A stretch of DNA of 7,513 bases. Source: Leptotrichiaceae bacterium (GTDB taxonomy: Bacteria > Fusobacteriota > Fusobacteriia > Fusobacteriales > Leptotrichiaceae). Below the pieces are notes generated by a model. That model made no database searches, had not been told where the DNA came from, and saw only the letters and a program-made list of their open reading frames with translations. Position numbers and translations under genes: made by a program. Location: the NCBI GenBank assembly GCA_030532815.1, contig JAUNKI010000098.1, forward strand, positions 1 to 7,513. Reading direction: 5' to 3'. Shown here piece by piece: positions 1 to 6,472 of the stretch (position 1 is its first letter; each line of letters begins with the position of its first letter).

Positions 1-43
1 AATTCTTTTATTTATTTTCTTAATTATAAGTTTTTATTTAACT

Positions 44-295
44 TTACTTTTTGTCTTTTTTTTCCTGAATAACCGTATTTTCTTTATTTTCTGTTTTTTT
101 TTCCGGCTCTTTCTGTTTTTCATCATTTTTATTTTCTTCCGCTTTTCCGCCTTTAATTTCTTCAAATACACTGTTTTCCAGATTTACGGTTATAACAGGT
201 ACGTTATCCTGTTTTAAGCTGTTTATAACAGGTAAGGCAACAGGTATAAACAGAAATGCCGTATTTAAAATTGCTGAAATAATATAAAATTTCAT
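44..295 (-). CDS. Short TonB-like inner-membrane protein lacking the C-terminal domain
   Basis: 83 residues. Residues 5-25 form one hydrophobic segment right after a short Met-Lys N-terminus, followed by a short region (about 26-45) and then a Glu/Lys/Asn-rich tail (about 46-83, with EPEKK and QEKKDKK). That is the layout of the N-terminal half of TonB: a membrane anchor that meets ExbB/ExbD, then a charged periplasmic linker. The roughly 80-residue C-terminal domain that grips the receptor's TonB box is absent, and all three minus-strand frames meet a stop by about position 24. The start has a good ribosome binding site (AAGGGG, 6 nt before ATG). It is the last gene of the uptake operon, 38 bp after the binding protein, which fits a role in energising the receptor. 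It could be a truncated tonB, a small accessory protein of the ExbB/ExbD complex, or an unrelated membrane protein. The TonB link rests on layout and context, not on a conserved domain. Confidence 0.6.
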   Translation of the reverse strand: MKFYIISAILNTAFLFIPVALPVINSLKQDNVPVITVNLENSVFEEIKGGKAEENKNDEKQKEPEKKTENKENTVIQEKKDKK

Positions 296-333
296 ATTGT
301 CCCCTTATTCTGGAATATACCTTTTTATTATAC

Positions 334-1215
334 TTAATTTCCGTTTGTTTTTTCATACACTTCAATAATATGGTCTATTGTTCTTGGAGAACCTCTTAAA
401 ACCTGATTGGAATCCAGCACAATAAACTTTTTATTTTTTACGGCATCAATATTTTTAATTTGAGGATTTGCCAGTACTATTTCTTCAGGGTTTTTCAATA
501 AGGTTAAAACCACATCGGGATTTTCCTTTATTAAATATTCAGGAGTCAAAATCGGACTGTTTCCAGGCATATTATCAGCTATGTTCTTTATATTCAGCAG
601 TTTCATAATATCATCTGGTAAAGTTCCTTTTCCGAACAGCCTCATTGGTGATGAAGAAATAATAAAGACTCCTTTCTGTTCCTTTGTTTCTATTTTTTTT
701 ATATTTTCAATTTTTTCTTTTTTCTCTGCAATTATTTTTTCGGCTTCCTTTTCCTTTCCGAGTATTTTTGCAATTTCCTGAAAGTTTGTAAATATTTCAT
801 TTATAGTATTTGCCCCCATTTTTTTCAGTTCTATATTGTTGGTCTTTAAAGTATTCTGAATCGATTCGGGAACATGAAATGCCGAAACTATTACTAAATC
901 AGGCTTTAGTGAAAGTATCTTTTCTATTGAAGGTCTTGAAAATGTCCCTACACTTTCAAGTTTTTCAGTTTTTTCCTCAGGCCATATTTTAGATTGCTGA
1001 AGCTTTGCAATTCCTACTATTTTATCCTGTGAATCAAGCATATACATCATTTCAACCGTTGCCGGATCCAAAACTACTATTCTTTCGTATTTCAGTTCTT
1101 TTCCGGAATTATTTTTATCTGTATTTTCCTGCTTTGAACATGACATAATCCCTATTAAAAAAATCAAAAGAAAAATGATTTTCTTTACTATTTTTTCACT
1201 TTTAATAAATTTCAT
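334..1215 (-). CDS. ABC transporter substrate-binding lipoprotein, iron-chelate/cobalamin type (Peripla_BP_2)
   Basis: 293 residues. It should bind the substrate in the periplasm and hand it to the permease encoded two genes upstream. The N-terminus has a lysine-rich start, a hydrophobic stretch (13-24) and a lipobox IMSC with Cys26 as the lipidated residue, followed by a Lys/Asn/Glu-rich tether. The body matches the FepB/BtuF/FhuD class: VLDPATVEMMYML (48-60) with IVGI (67-70) in the first lobe, VGTFSRPSIEKILSLKPDLVI (89-109 region), a long charged backbone helix (about 152-175), and second-lobe motifs LTPEYLIKENPDVVL (223-237) and GSPRTIDHIIEVY (275-287), the usual family end. Length is normal. 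Ribosome binding site GAGGAG lies upstream of the ATG; the gap to the ATPase gene is 40 bp and holds an imperfect 12-bp AT repeat. The ligand cannot be read from sequence; ferric siderophore, another iron complex or heme are all possible. Confidence 0.93.
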   Translation of the reverse strand: MKFIKSEKIVKKIIFLLIFLIGIMSCSKQENTDKNNSGKELKYERIVVLDPATVEMMYMLDSQDKIVGIAKLQQSKIWPEEKTEKLESVGTFSRPSIEKILSLKPDLVIVSAFHVPESIQNTLKTNNIELKKMGANTINEIFTNFQEIAKILGKEKEAEKIIAEKKEKIENIKKIETKEQKGVFIISSSPMRLFGKGTLPDDIMKLLNIKNIADNMPGNSPILTPEYLIKENPDVVLTLLKNPEEIVLANPQIKNIDAVKNKKFIVLDSNQVLRGSPRTIDHIIEVYEKTNGN

Positions 1216-1255
1216 AATAAATCTCTCCTCTATATATTCATTTATATATTCAATT

Positions 1256-2041
1256 CTATACTTTATTCGGTATTACATAAGGATAGCCGTTATGTTCTAT
1301 TACTTTACAGTCAAATCCGTATATTTCCCGAAAGACTTCAGGTCTGAAAAGCTCTTTCGGAGTTCCTTTGTACATTATTTTTCCTTCTTTTAAAAATACT
1401 AGGTTATCACAGTACAGTGCCGCCAAATTTAAATCATGAAGCACCATTACCGCTGTTATGCTTTCTCCTTTTACAAACTGTGAAGTAATTTTCATTATTT
1501 CGAGAGCATAATTCATGTCAAGTGCGGATGTCGGCTCGTCTAAAAGTATGATTTTCGTATTCTGAACCAATGCCCTTGCCAGTAGAACTCTTTGAAATTC
1601 CCCGCCTGAAAGAGAAAACGCATTCCTTTTCCTAAACTTTTCAAGGTCAAGTTTTTTAATGACTTCGATAACTTTTTCATCATCTTCCTTTTCAAATCCC
1701 GTCCATTTATTTTTTATATACGGGACTCTTCCCATATAAATAATTTCTTCTACTGTAAGAGGCATGGAAAGTGATGATTTCTGGGGAACAAAACCCAACA
1801 GTTTTGAAAGTTCGCTTTGTTTATAGTTTTTCAATTCTTTATTTTCAATTTTTACAACTCCTTCATGAAAAGGAAGATACTTTAACATTATTTTTAAAAG
1901 AGTGGATTTCCCGCATCCGTTAGGTCCTAAAATCCCTATAAATTCACCTTTTTCAATATTTATGCTTATATCCTTCAACAGCTTTTCTCCGTTGTTGTTA
2001 TAACTGAATCCGACATTTTCTATGGAAATATCCGTTATCAT
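1256..2041 (-). CDS. ABC transporter ATP-binding protein, FecE/FepC/BtuD type
   Basis: 261 residues, the usual length for cytoplasmic ATPases of iron-chelate and cobalamin importers. All catalytic motifs are present in order: Walker A GPNGCGKST (39-47), Q-loop glutamine in FVPQKSS (Gln87), the family's IYMGRVPY stretch (101-108), ABC signature LSGGE (144-148), Walker B IILLDE (164-169) followed by the D-loop SALD, and the switch histidine in VLHDLNLAALY (His202). Two copies would drive transport through a dimer of the adjacent permease. The start is set by GGGAGG 7 nt upstream of ATG; that site overlaps the last codons of the permease gene, whose stop lies only 2 bp away, so the two are probably translationally coupled. 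It should be an active enzyme: no key residue is missing. Substrate identity is set by the partner proteins, not by this subunit. Confidence 0.96.
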   Translation of the reverse strand: MITDISIENVGFSYNNNGEKLLKDISINIEKGEFIGILGPNGCGKSTLLKIMLKYLPFHEGVVKIENKELKNYKQSELSKLLGFVPQKSSLSMPLTVEEIIYMGRVPYIKNKWTGFEKEDDEKVIEVIKKLDLEKFRKRNAFSLSGGEFQRVLLARALVQNTKIILLDEPTSALDMNYALEIMKITSQFVKGESITAVMVLHDLNLAALYCDNLVFLKEGKIMYKGTPKELFRPEVFREIYGFDCKVIEHNGYPYVIPNKV

Positions 2042-2043
2042 TT

Positions 2044-3039
2044 TTACCCTCCCTTTTTTCTTATTGCCAAGTATAGAAAAAAAGGTGCTCCGAAAAATGC
2101 CGTTACTACTCCGATAGGAATTTCAACAGGACTTAAAAGCGTTCGACCTATTGTATCACAAATAAGGAGAAATACTCCTCCTCCCAATGTGGCAAGAGGA
2201 ATAAGCTTTGTATTACTGCTACTTTTAGTTAAAAGTCTCAGAGTATGGGGAGCTATCAGCCCTACAAAGCCTATCATTCCCGTAAAAGCTACTGAAAATC
2301 CTATTATAAACGAAGAAACTATAAGCATGTTTCTTTTCAGCTTTCCGATATCAGCCCCTAAGGAATGAGCTTCCTCATCACCACTCAAAAGCAGATCCAA
2401 ATCATATCTCCTTAAATAGAAATATATAACGGATATTCCGAGAGGCAGCAGCAGGATAAATACTTTCATCCACGAAGCATTGCCTATATAACCCATCATC
2501 CAGGCTATTATTTTAAAAGAATCCTGTCCGATAAGGTACATATTGAACGAAGTAAACGCTCCCAGAAAGGAGGATACCGCAATTCCTATAATTAGCAGAG
2601 ATGCTATATCCGTTCTGGTTTTCTGTTTTGACAGTCTGAATATTATTAATGCTACCGCTACAGATGTAATAAATCCGAATATTCCGTACATTATGTCAGG
2701 AAGTCCAAGCATAAAAGCTATTACAGCTCCGAATGTGGCACTTGCGGATATTCCGATTATATACGGATCCGCCAGCGGGTTCTGAAACACTGTCTGGACA
2801 ACTGTTCCTGAACAGGAAAGTAGCATCCCTATCAGTACTGCCATTATTATTCTGGGCAGTCTGACATTCAGTATTATTGTTCTCAGTGATTCATCTTCTA
2901 TTTTCCTGTTCAGCAGAATATCCATCATATCCTTAAAGGAAACTTTTATGTCTCCCAGATACAAAGCCGTAAATATGAATATAAGCAGGAAGATTAACAG
3001 TCCTGCATATATTTTTTTCATATTTATATTAGAATTCAT
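2044..3039 (-). CDS. ABC transporter permease, FecCD family
   Basis: 331 residues, very hydrophobic, with about ten predicted membrane helices as in BtuC and FhuB halves. Family hallmarks are visible: the RLPR segment (60-63) after the first helix, the GMLLSCSGTVVQ then QNPLADPYIIGIS stretch (71-98), the cytoplasmic coupling segment DEEAHSLGAD (221-230) that contacts the ATPase, GMIGFVGLIAPH (254-265), and a C-terminal EIPIGVVTAFFGAPFF (306-321). It forms the inner-membrane channel, presumably as a homodimer because only one permease gene is present. Met1 is chosen over Met7 because AGGAG lies 7 nt upstream of Met1. The first 11 bp overlap the end of the receptor gene, so its ribosome binding site sits inside receptor coding sequence and expression is probably coupled. 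Length and motifs are normal. Confidence 0.96.
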   Translation of the reverse strand: MNSNINMKKIYAGLLIFLLIFIFTALYLGDIKVSFKDMMDILLNRKIEDESLRTIILNVRLPRIIMAVLIGMLLSCSGTVVQTVFQNPLADPYIIGISASATFGAVIAFMLGLPDIMYGIFGFITSVAVALIIFRLSKQKTRTDIASLLIIGIAVSSFLGAFTSFNMYLIGQDSFKIIAWMMGYIGNASWMKVFILLLPLGISVIYFYLRRYDLDLLLSGDEEAHSLGADIGKLKRNMLIVSSFIIGFSVAFTGMIGFVGLIAPHTLRLLTKSSSNTKLIPLATLGGGVFLLICDTIGRTLLSPVEIPIGVVTAFFGAPFFLYLAIRKKGG

Positions 3040-5041
3040 AGTTTACTCCTAAATAATACTGTCTTTCTCCGGCAGGTTTATATTCATTTCCGTTTTTGAA
3101 AATGTAATATTTTTCACCAAATACGTTTTTTACTCCTGCATCGAGTCCCCAGCCGCTTTCATGTCTGTAAGTCACTCCAAGGTCAGTTGTCGAGTATCCT
3201 TTTATTTTATTGTTTCCGTTGTCTACCTGACCTGACAAATAATTTATGTCTGCTTTTAATGCCAATCCTTCAACAACGTCGTAAGATACTCCCAATGTTG
3301 CCTTCGTCGAAGGAACATAAGCTATTTTTCTGCCTTTTTCCTTTCCTTTTGTAATTTTGGCATTTACATACGAAATCGACTCATTTACTCTCACTTTTCC
3401 TAAATACTGCTCTGCAAACAGTTCAAATCCTTTTCTCCGAGTTTCATCAAGATTTCTGTATTCCCACGCTACCGCGTGTCCTCCCGGTCCCCAGATTATG
3501 GATATTTCATCTTTGGTTTTCGTATAAAATCCTGTAAGACTTACAAATGAGTTGAATATCATATCTTTAACTCCGATTTCATAAGTATCGTAAGTTTCCG
3601 GCTTAACTCCGTTTAGGCTGTATCCTCTCATTCTGTCTTTATTTGTCAGTTCCGTAGGACTTGGCGACCTGAATCCTCTTTCATATTTTGCATATACATT
3701 TCCCGTATCTGAATATTTAAAGTTCAGTGATGCTTCATATGCATTGTTTGTTTCTTTTGAGTTTGATATAAGCGTATTTTTTTGGTCAGTTCTGTATATT
3801 TTATATTTTGCTCCTTCGTATCTGTACCCCAGTGTTCCTTCCAGCTTATCTGTAAACGAATGTCTTCCCAGTAAGAAAGCGGAATTTGTTTTTTTGGAGA
3901 GATTTATCAGAGTATCTGACAGTATTCTCGTTCTTCCCCTTAATGTGAGGAAGTTTTTGGAATGTCTTAACATTTTATTATTTATATGTTCATATCCGAA
4001 TACAAGGTTTCCGAGTCCGTAATTAAAGTTTCCTTTTAAATTTATTCCGTTTTTTCTGTCCTCAAAAATTCCTTTGTTAGTAACTCCCCTTCCGTAATCC
4101 TGATCATATTCCCTTCTCATTTTCTGATTGTATCCTAAAACCGTAAATTCAAAATTATCAACAGGTTTTATATTATATTCGAGAATATATTCCTTTCTTA
4201 CTGCATTTGTAATACTTGGATTTTCTCCTGACCGTCTTCTGTTACGGTTAATTTCTTCCAATGACAGTGCACTCGTAGTCTTGCCTTCTTCGTTATATCT
4301 TGAAGCTTTAAATCTTAATTTGTGCTTTTCATTCTGAAGAATAAATCCTCCGTTTACAAATTCATTTGAATTTTCATCTTTTTCTCTGTATCCTTTTCCG
4401 TTAATATTTTCATAACCGACATCTATAGAAAAGTTTTCATTAAACTTTATCCCTGCTTTAGCTCCTGCTTTATTTGTCTTATAAGAGCTGCTCTGATAAT
4501 AAATTTTCCCGTGTGCACCTTCCTTATCGGCTTTTTTTGTAATAATATTTATTACTCCCCCTGCCGTTCCATTTCCGTAAAGAACCGCTCCTCCTCCGGG
4601 AATAATTTCTATTCTTTCAATATCCTCAACCGACACTGAATTAATAGGTACTAATCCATGAGATAAATCCAGTAGATTCATAGAAACTCCGTCTACAAGG
4701 ATTTTTACACGTCCTGAAGCTTTTTCAGCTCCTTGTCCTCTTATGTCTGCAATCTGACCGAAGCCTGAATTTACAAAATTAACTCCCGGTGCCTTTCTCA
4801 GTATTTCCTCCACCGAATTGTATCCTTTGTCTTTAATGTCCTGACTTGTAATAACTGTAATGTTCTTTATCTGTTTTTCGACATTTTCACTGAACCCTGT
4901 GGCGGTTACTACGCTTTCCTCCATTCTTCCTTCGTAATCTGTTTCAGCGTGTAATACGCCGGCTACTGCCAGTAAACTTAAAATCCCGATTTTTTTCAAC
5001 ATAATCTGTACGTATGCCGGATTAATATACTTTATCCGCAT
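3029..5041 (-). CDS. TonB-dependent outer-membrane receptor
   Basis: 670 residues from the first ATG. A signal peptide (hydrophobic core about 18-30, cleavage likely after VLHA, residue 32) leads to a TonB box in ESVVTAT (42-48) and a plug domain (about 55-168) with APGV, RGQG, ILVDG, IERIEIIPGG and GTAGGVINIIT. The rest is a beta-barrel with a FRAP-like box (GFRSPSPTELT), an NPNL-like box (NGVKPETYDTYEIGVK) and a terminal Phe, as needed for barrel assembly. It imports a chelate into the periplasm using ExbB/ExbD and TonB. No histidine lies between the FRAP-like and NPNL-like boxes, unlike many heme receptors, so a siderophore or other iron complex is more likely; this is inference. The start is uncertain: the ATG at 5000-5002 (657 residues) gives a more typical signal peptide, and a hairpin (5012-5043) covers the first ATG. 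Confidence 0.95.
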   Translation of the reverse strand: MRIKYINPAYVQIMLKKIGILSLLAVAGVLHAETDYEGRMEESVVTATGFSENVEKQIKNITVITSQDIKDKGYNSVEEILRKAPGVNFVNSGFGQIADIRGQGAEKASGRVKILVDGVSMNLLDLSHGLVPINSVSVEDIERIEIIPGGGAVLYGNGTAGGVINIITKKADKEGAHGKIYYQSSSYKTNKAGAKAGIKFNENFSIDVGYENINGKGYREKDENSNEFVNGGFILQNEKHKLRFKASRYNEEGKTTSALSLEEINRNRRRSGENPSITNAVRKEYILEYNIKPVDNFEFTVLGYNQKMRREYDQDYGRGVTNKGIFEDRKNGINLKGNFNYGLGNLVFGYEHINNKMLRHSKNFLTLRGRTRILSDTLINLSKKTNSAFLLGRHSFTDKLEGTLGYRYEGAKYKIYRTDQKNTLISNSKETNNAYEASLNFKYSDTGNVYAKYERGFRSPSPTELTNKDRMRGYSLNGVKPETYDTYEIGVKDMIFNSFVSLTGFYTKTKDEISIIWGPGGHAVAWEYRNLDETRRKGFELFAEQYLGKVRVNESISYVNAKITKGKEKGRKIAYVPSTKATLGVSYDVVEGLALKADINYLSGQVDNGNNKIKGYSTTDLGVTYRHESGWGLDAGVKNVFGEKYYIFKNGNEYKPAGERQYYLGVNYEF

Positions 5042-5056
5042 ACTCTCCTTTCCTTT
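5000..5056 (-). promoter_or_regulatory. Ribosome binding region of the receptor gene with hairpin over the first ATG
   Basis: Reading the minus strand, AAGGAAAGGAGA is followed at once by a 10-bp stem, GTATGCGGAT (5034-5043) with ATCCGGCATAC (5012-5022), having one bulged base and an 11-nt loop. The first ATG (5039-5041) is inside the 5' arm. Nine bases after the stem comes a second in-frame ATG (5000-5002). If the stem forms, it hides the first ATG and places GGAG about ten unpaired bases from the second, which has no Shine-Dalgarno of its own. If it does not form, the upstream AAGGA serves the first ATG at 9 nt. The arms are seen directly; the effect on initiation is inferred. The same inverted repeat could instead be a protein-binding operator. 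Confidence 0.55.
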
Positions 5057-5476
5057 TTATTTATTATTTTTTTGTATATTGAGATTAATGTTTTTCACGT
5101 TCTGATTTTTTAATCTCCCCATAATTCCGACTATTATCCCGTATTCAAGATGTTCGTCAGCTGTGAGTGTTACATTCTCCAAAAGGTTAGGATTTATCCT
5201 TGAAAATTCTTCTTTTATATTTTCCACATTTATATTTTTTATATTACTATCCACTTTTAAAAAATAATTCCGATTTCCGTCTATAATAAGTTCAACTGCA
5301 GTTTCTTTCCTGTTATTCAGTTCAGCATCCGTTTTAGGCACGGACATTTTAAACTGAGTATATTTATTGAAAGTTGTCGTTATCATAAAAAATATTAATA
5401 GCATAAATATGACATCTATCAGATTTAACATTGATATTTCAGCATTTTTTTTGCTTCTTCTGTTTGTAAATCTCAT
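5057..5476 (-). CDS. exbD: ExbD/TolR family proton-channel subunit
   Basis: 139 residues. It is the inner-membrane partner of ExbB in the complex that turns proton-motive force into TonB movement. A short basic cytoplasmic N-terminus (FTNRRSKK) precedes one transmembrane helix, about 17-38, with the family's LIDVIFMLLIFFM motif; Asp21 corresponds to the essential protonatable Asp of ExbD. A small periplasmic domain follows (VPKT, then LTADEHLEYGIIVGIMGRL near the C-terminus, a typical ExbD ending). The start is placed at the ATG at 5474-5476 because GGAG is 7 nt upstream; the in-frame ATG at 5486-5488 overlaps that GGAG and has no ribosome binding site of its own. exbB lies 43 bp upstream and the receptor's first ATG 15 bp downstream. 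TolR is the alternative, but the receptor and importer genes next to it and the absence of tolA/tolB favour ExbD. Confidence 0.92.
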   Translation of the reverse strand: MRFTNRRSKKNAEISMLNLIDVIFMLLIFFMITTTFNKYTQFKMSVPKTDAELNNRKETAVELIIDGNRNYFLKVDSNIKNINVENIKEEFSRINPNLLENVTLTADEHLEYGIIVGIMGRLKNQNVKNINLNIQKNNK

Positions 5477-5519
5477 TTTACACTCCATTCAGTACATCGT
5501 AGATTTTATAATTCACTTT

Positions 5520-6155
5520 TCATTTTTGAATATTTTGCAGCCTGTTTAAAAAATGAAGACATACCCTTTCCATTTCCAAGACTGTATTATCTATTTTTTT
5601 ATTAAAAAAATTATAAAATACTAAAAACGGTATTGCCACCATTAATCCGAATGCCGTTGTATAAAGTGCCTCCGAAATACCCGAAGCTACTATCCCTATA
5701 TTTCCCGCTCCGTCAATGTTCAATGCTGAAAATGATACTATCATTCCCGTAACCGTTCCAAGCAGACCTAACTGAGGGGCTGTATTTACTACCGCTCCAA
5801 GCAGCCACATTCCTTTTTCAAGCTTTATCGTCTGTTCAAGAATATTTTCCGTTATAATTTCTTCAAGATACTGTTTATGAAAATGTCCTATTTCGTCAAA
5901 ATCCATATCCGAATTTTCTATTGTATTTATTACAAGCCTTGAAACTGTATCATTTTTCCCTTTACATAGACCGAGTATATCTTTCTTTTTTCCGTTTTTC
6001 AAAACTTTATATAATTTTCTTTTATATTCTTTGGTGAAATTTTTTTCACTTGATAAAAACATAAACATTTTTTCAAGAATTACTGCAAAACCGCATATAG
6101 AAGCCAGCAGTATTGCCCACATGAATATTCCTCCGGAACTGAAGTAACGTATCAT
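5520..6155 (-). CDS. exbB: ExbB/TolQ/MotA family proton-channel protein
   Basis: 211 residues. It forms the oligomeric inner-membrane scaffold and proton channel that energises TonB. The first transmembrane helix spans about 10-31 and is followed by a lysine-rich cytoplasmic loop (about 36-115). The diagnostic block VVNTAPQLGLLGTVTGMI (122-139) covers the second helix, and GISEALYTTAFGLMVAIP (159-176) covers the third, with the conserved Glu162 and channel-lining Thr residues. A cytoplasmic C-terminal helix ends the protein. The ATG at 6153-6155 is chosen because AAAGGA lies 9 nt upstream; an upstream in-frame extension to 6221 (22 residues) has no ribosome binding site and would cross the predicted promoter. 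It is the first gene of the operon. TolQ is less likely given the uptake neighbours. Confidence 0.94.
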   Translation of the reverse strand: MIRYFSSGGIFMWAILLASICGFAVILEKMFMFLSSEKNFTKEYKRKLYKVLKNGKKKDILGLCKGKNDTVSRLVINTIENSDMDFDEIGHFHKQYLEEIITENILEQTIKLEKGMWLLGAVVNTAPQLGLLGTVTGMIVSFSALNIDGAGNIGIVASGISEALYTTAFGLMVAIPFLVFYNFFNKKIDNTVLEMERVCLHFLNRLQNIQK

Positions 6156-6199
6156 TTTATTTTTCCTTTCAAAATAAATATTATTTTGTTTATAAAAAT

Positions 6200-6228
6200 A
6201 TTTTAGTACATAAATTGTCATTAGTCAA
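6200..6228 (-). promoter_or_regulatory. Promoter of the exbB-led uptake operon
   Basis: On the minus strand TTGACT (6223-6228) and TAAAAT (6200-6205) are separated by exactly 17 bp, a close sigma-70 match, with T/A-rich DNA upstream that could act as an UP element. Transcription would begin near 6193, giving a leader of only about 37 nt before exbB. The leader is too short for a cobalamin or other known riboswitch, so control would be at the promoter. No other convincing promoter was seen within the operon, so all seven genes probably share this one. Confidence 0.65.
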
Positions 6229-6231
6229 ATT
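6212..6231. promoter_or_regulatory. Imperfect palindrome overlapping the exbB -35 box (possible operator)
   Basis: The minus strand reads AATTTGACTAATGACAATTT. Its 8-base arms around TAAT agree at six of eight positions, with TTGxC facing GxCAA in the core. It covers the whole -35 hexamer, where a repressor would act. An iron-responsive Fur-family regulator would be the obvious candidate for such an operon, but the sequence does not match the classical GATAATGATAATCATTATC box well. Chance symmetry in AT-rich DNA is possible. Confidence 0.3.
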
Positions 6232-6369
6232 ATTTTTAATAAATTTTTTTTAATATATATGTAAAATAATTTTTATATTTAAATAATTTGAATAATTTGT
6301 TTAAAATATTTTTAAATGACGTCTTGTTAAAACTTTTTTATGATTCTGTAAATACTGTAGTAACATAAA

Positions 6370-6396
6370 TCAGATATTCTGACGGATAATCGATTA
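6370..6396. promoter_or_regulatory. Two adjacent short palindromes upstream of the hemolysin III promoter
   Basis: TCAGATATTCTGA (6370-6382) has perfect 5-base arms around TAT. Four bases later TAATCGATTA (6387-6396) is a perfect 10-base palindrome. They lie 24-50 bp upstream of the plus-strand -35 box and well upstream of the exbB promoter, where an activator or shared regulator could bind. No known regulator box is recognised, and short palindromes are common in AT-rich DNA. Confidence 0.25.
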
Positions 6397-6419
6397 AAAT
6401 TCCCAATAAAATATTCTAT

Positions 6420-6448
6420 TTGATTTTTTATTTTATTCGTTATAAAAT
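6420..6448 (+). promoter_or_regulatory. Promoter of the hemolysin III family gene
   Basis: TTGATT (6420-6425) is followed after 17 bp by TAAAAT (6443-6448). An overlapping TATAAA (6441-6446) gives 15-bp spacing and is the alternative -10. Transcription would start near 6455, leaving a leader of about 38 nt before the ATG at 6493. It faces away from the exbB promoter. Confidence 0.55.
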
Positions 6449-6472
6449 AATATAACAAAGAAAATTTTGAAT

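Noticed and set aside
1..50. Possible terminator after the TonB-like gene (AAGTT/AACTT arms near 29-45)
   Set aside because: Only about five weak A/T-rich pairs with a 7-base loop and no clear T-tract; too weak to call.
44..110. A9 (plus-strand T9, 94-102) and A8 (T8, 56-63) runs in the TonB-like gene as frameshift sites that might restore a full TonB
   Set aside because: Both alternative frames also stop by about position 24, so a single slip at either run cannot add a C-terminal domain within this window.
306..317. Small palindrome TATTCTGGAATA before the TonB-like gene
   Set aside because: Five-base arms around two bases, with no T-tract or promoter context; likely chance.
581..781. Plus-strand frames inside the binding-protein, permease and receptor genes (for example 581-781, 2543-2785, 3744-4022)
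   Set aside because: They lie antisense to genes with full family motifs, lack ribosome binding sites, and show Phe/Ser-rich antisense composition.
1230..1255. Imperfect 12-bp AT repeat between ATPase and binding-protein genes
   Set aside because: Low-complexity AT sequence; no evidence of function.
6156..6199. Cobalamin or other riboswitch in the exbB leader
   Set aside because: The predicted leader is about 37 nt, too short for these elements, and no B12-box-like sequence is visible.
6383..6401. Fur box at GGATAATCGATTAAAATTCC
   Set aside because: Only about 9 of 19 positions fit the classical Fur box, near what AT-rich DNA gives by chance.
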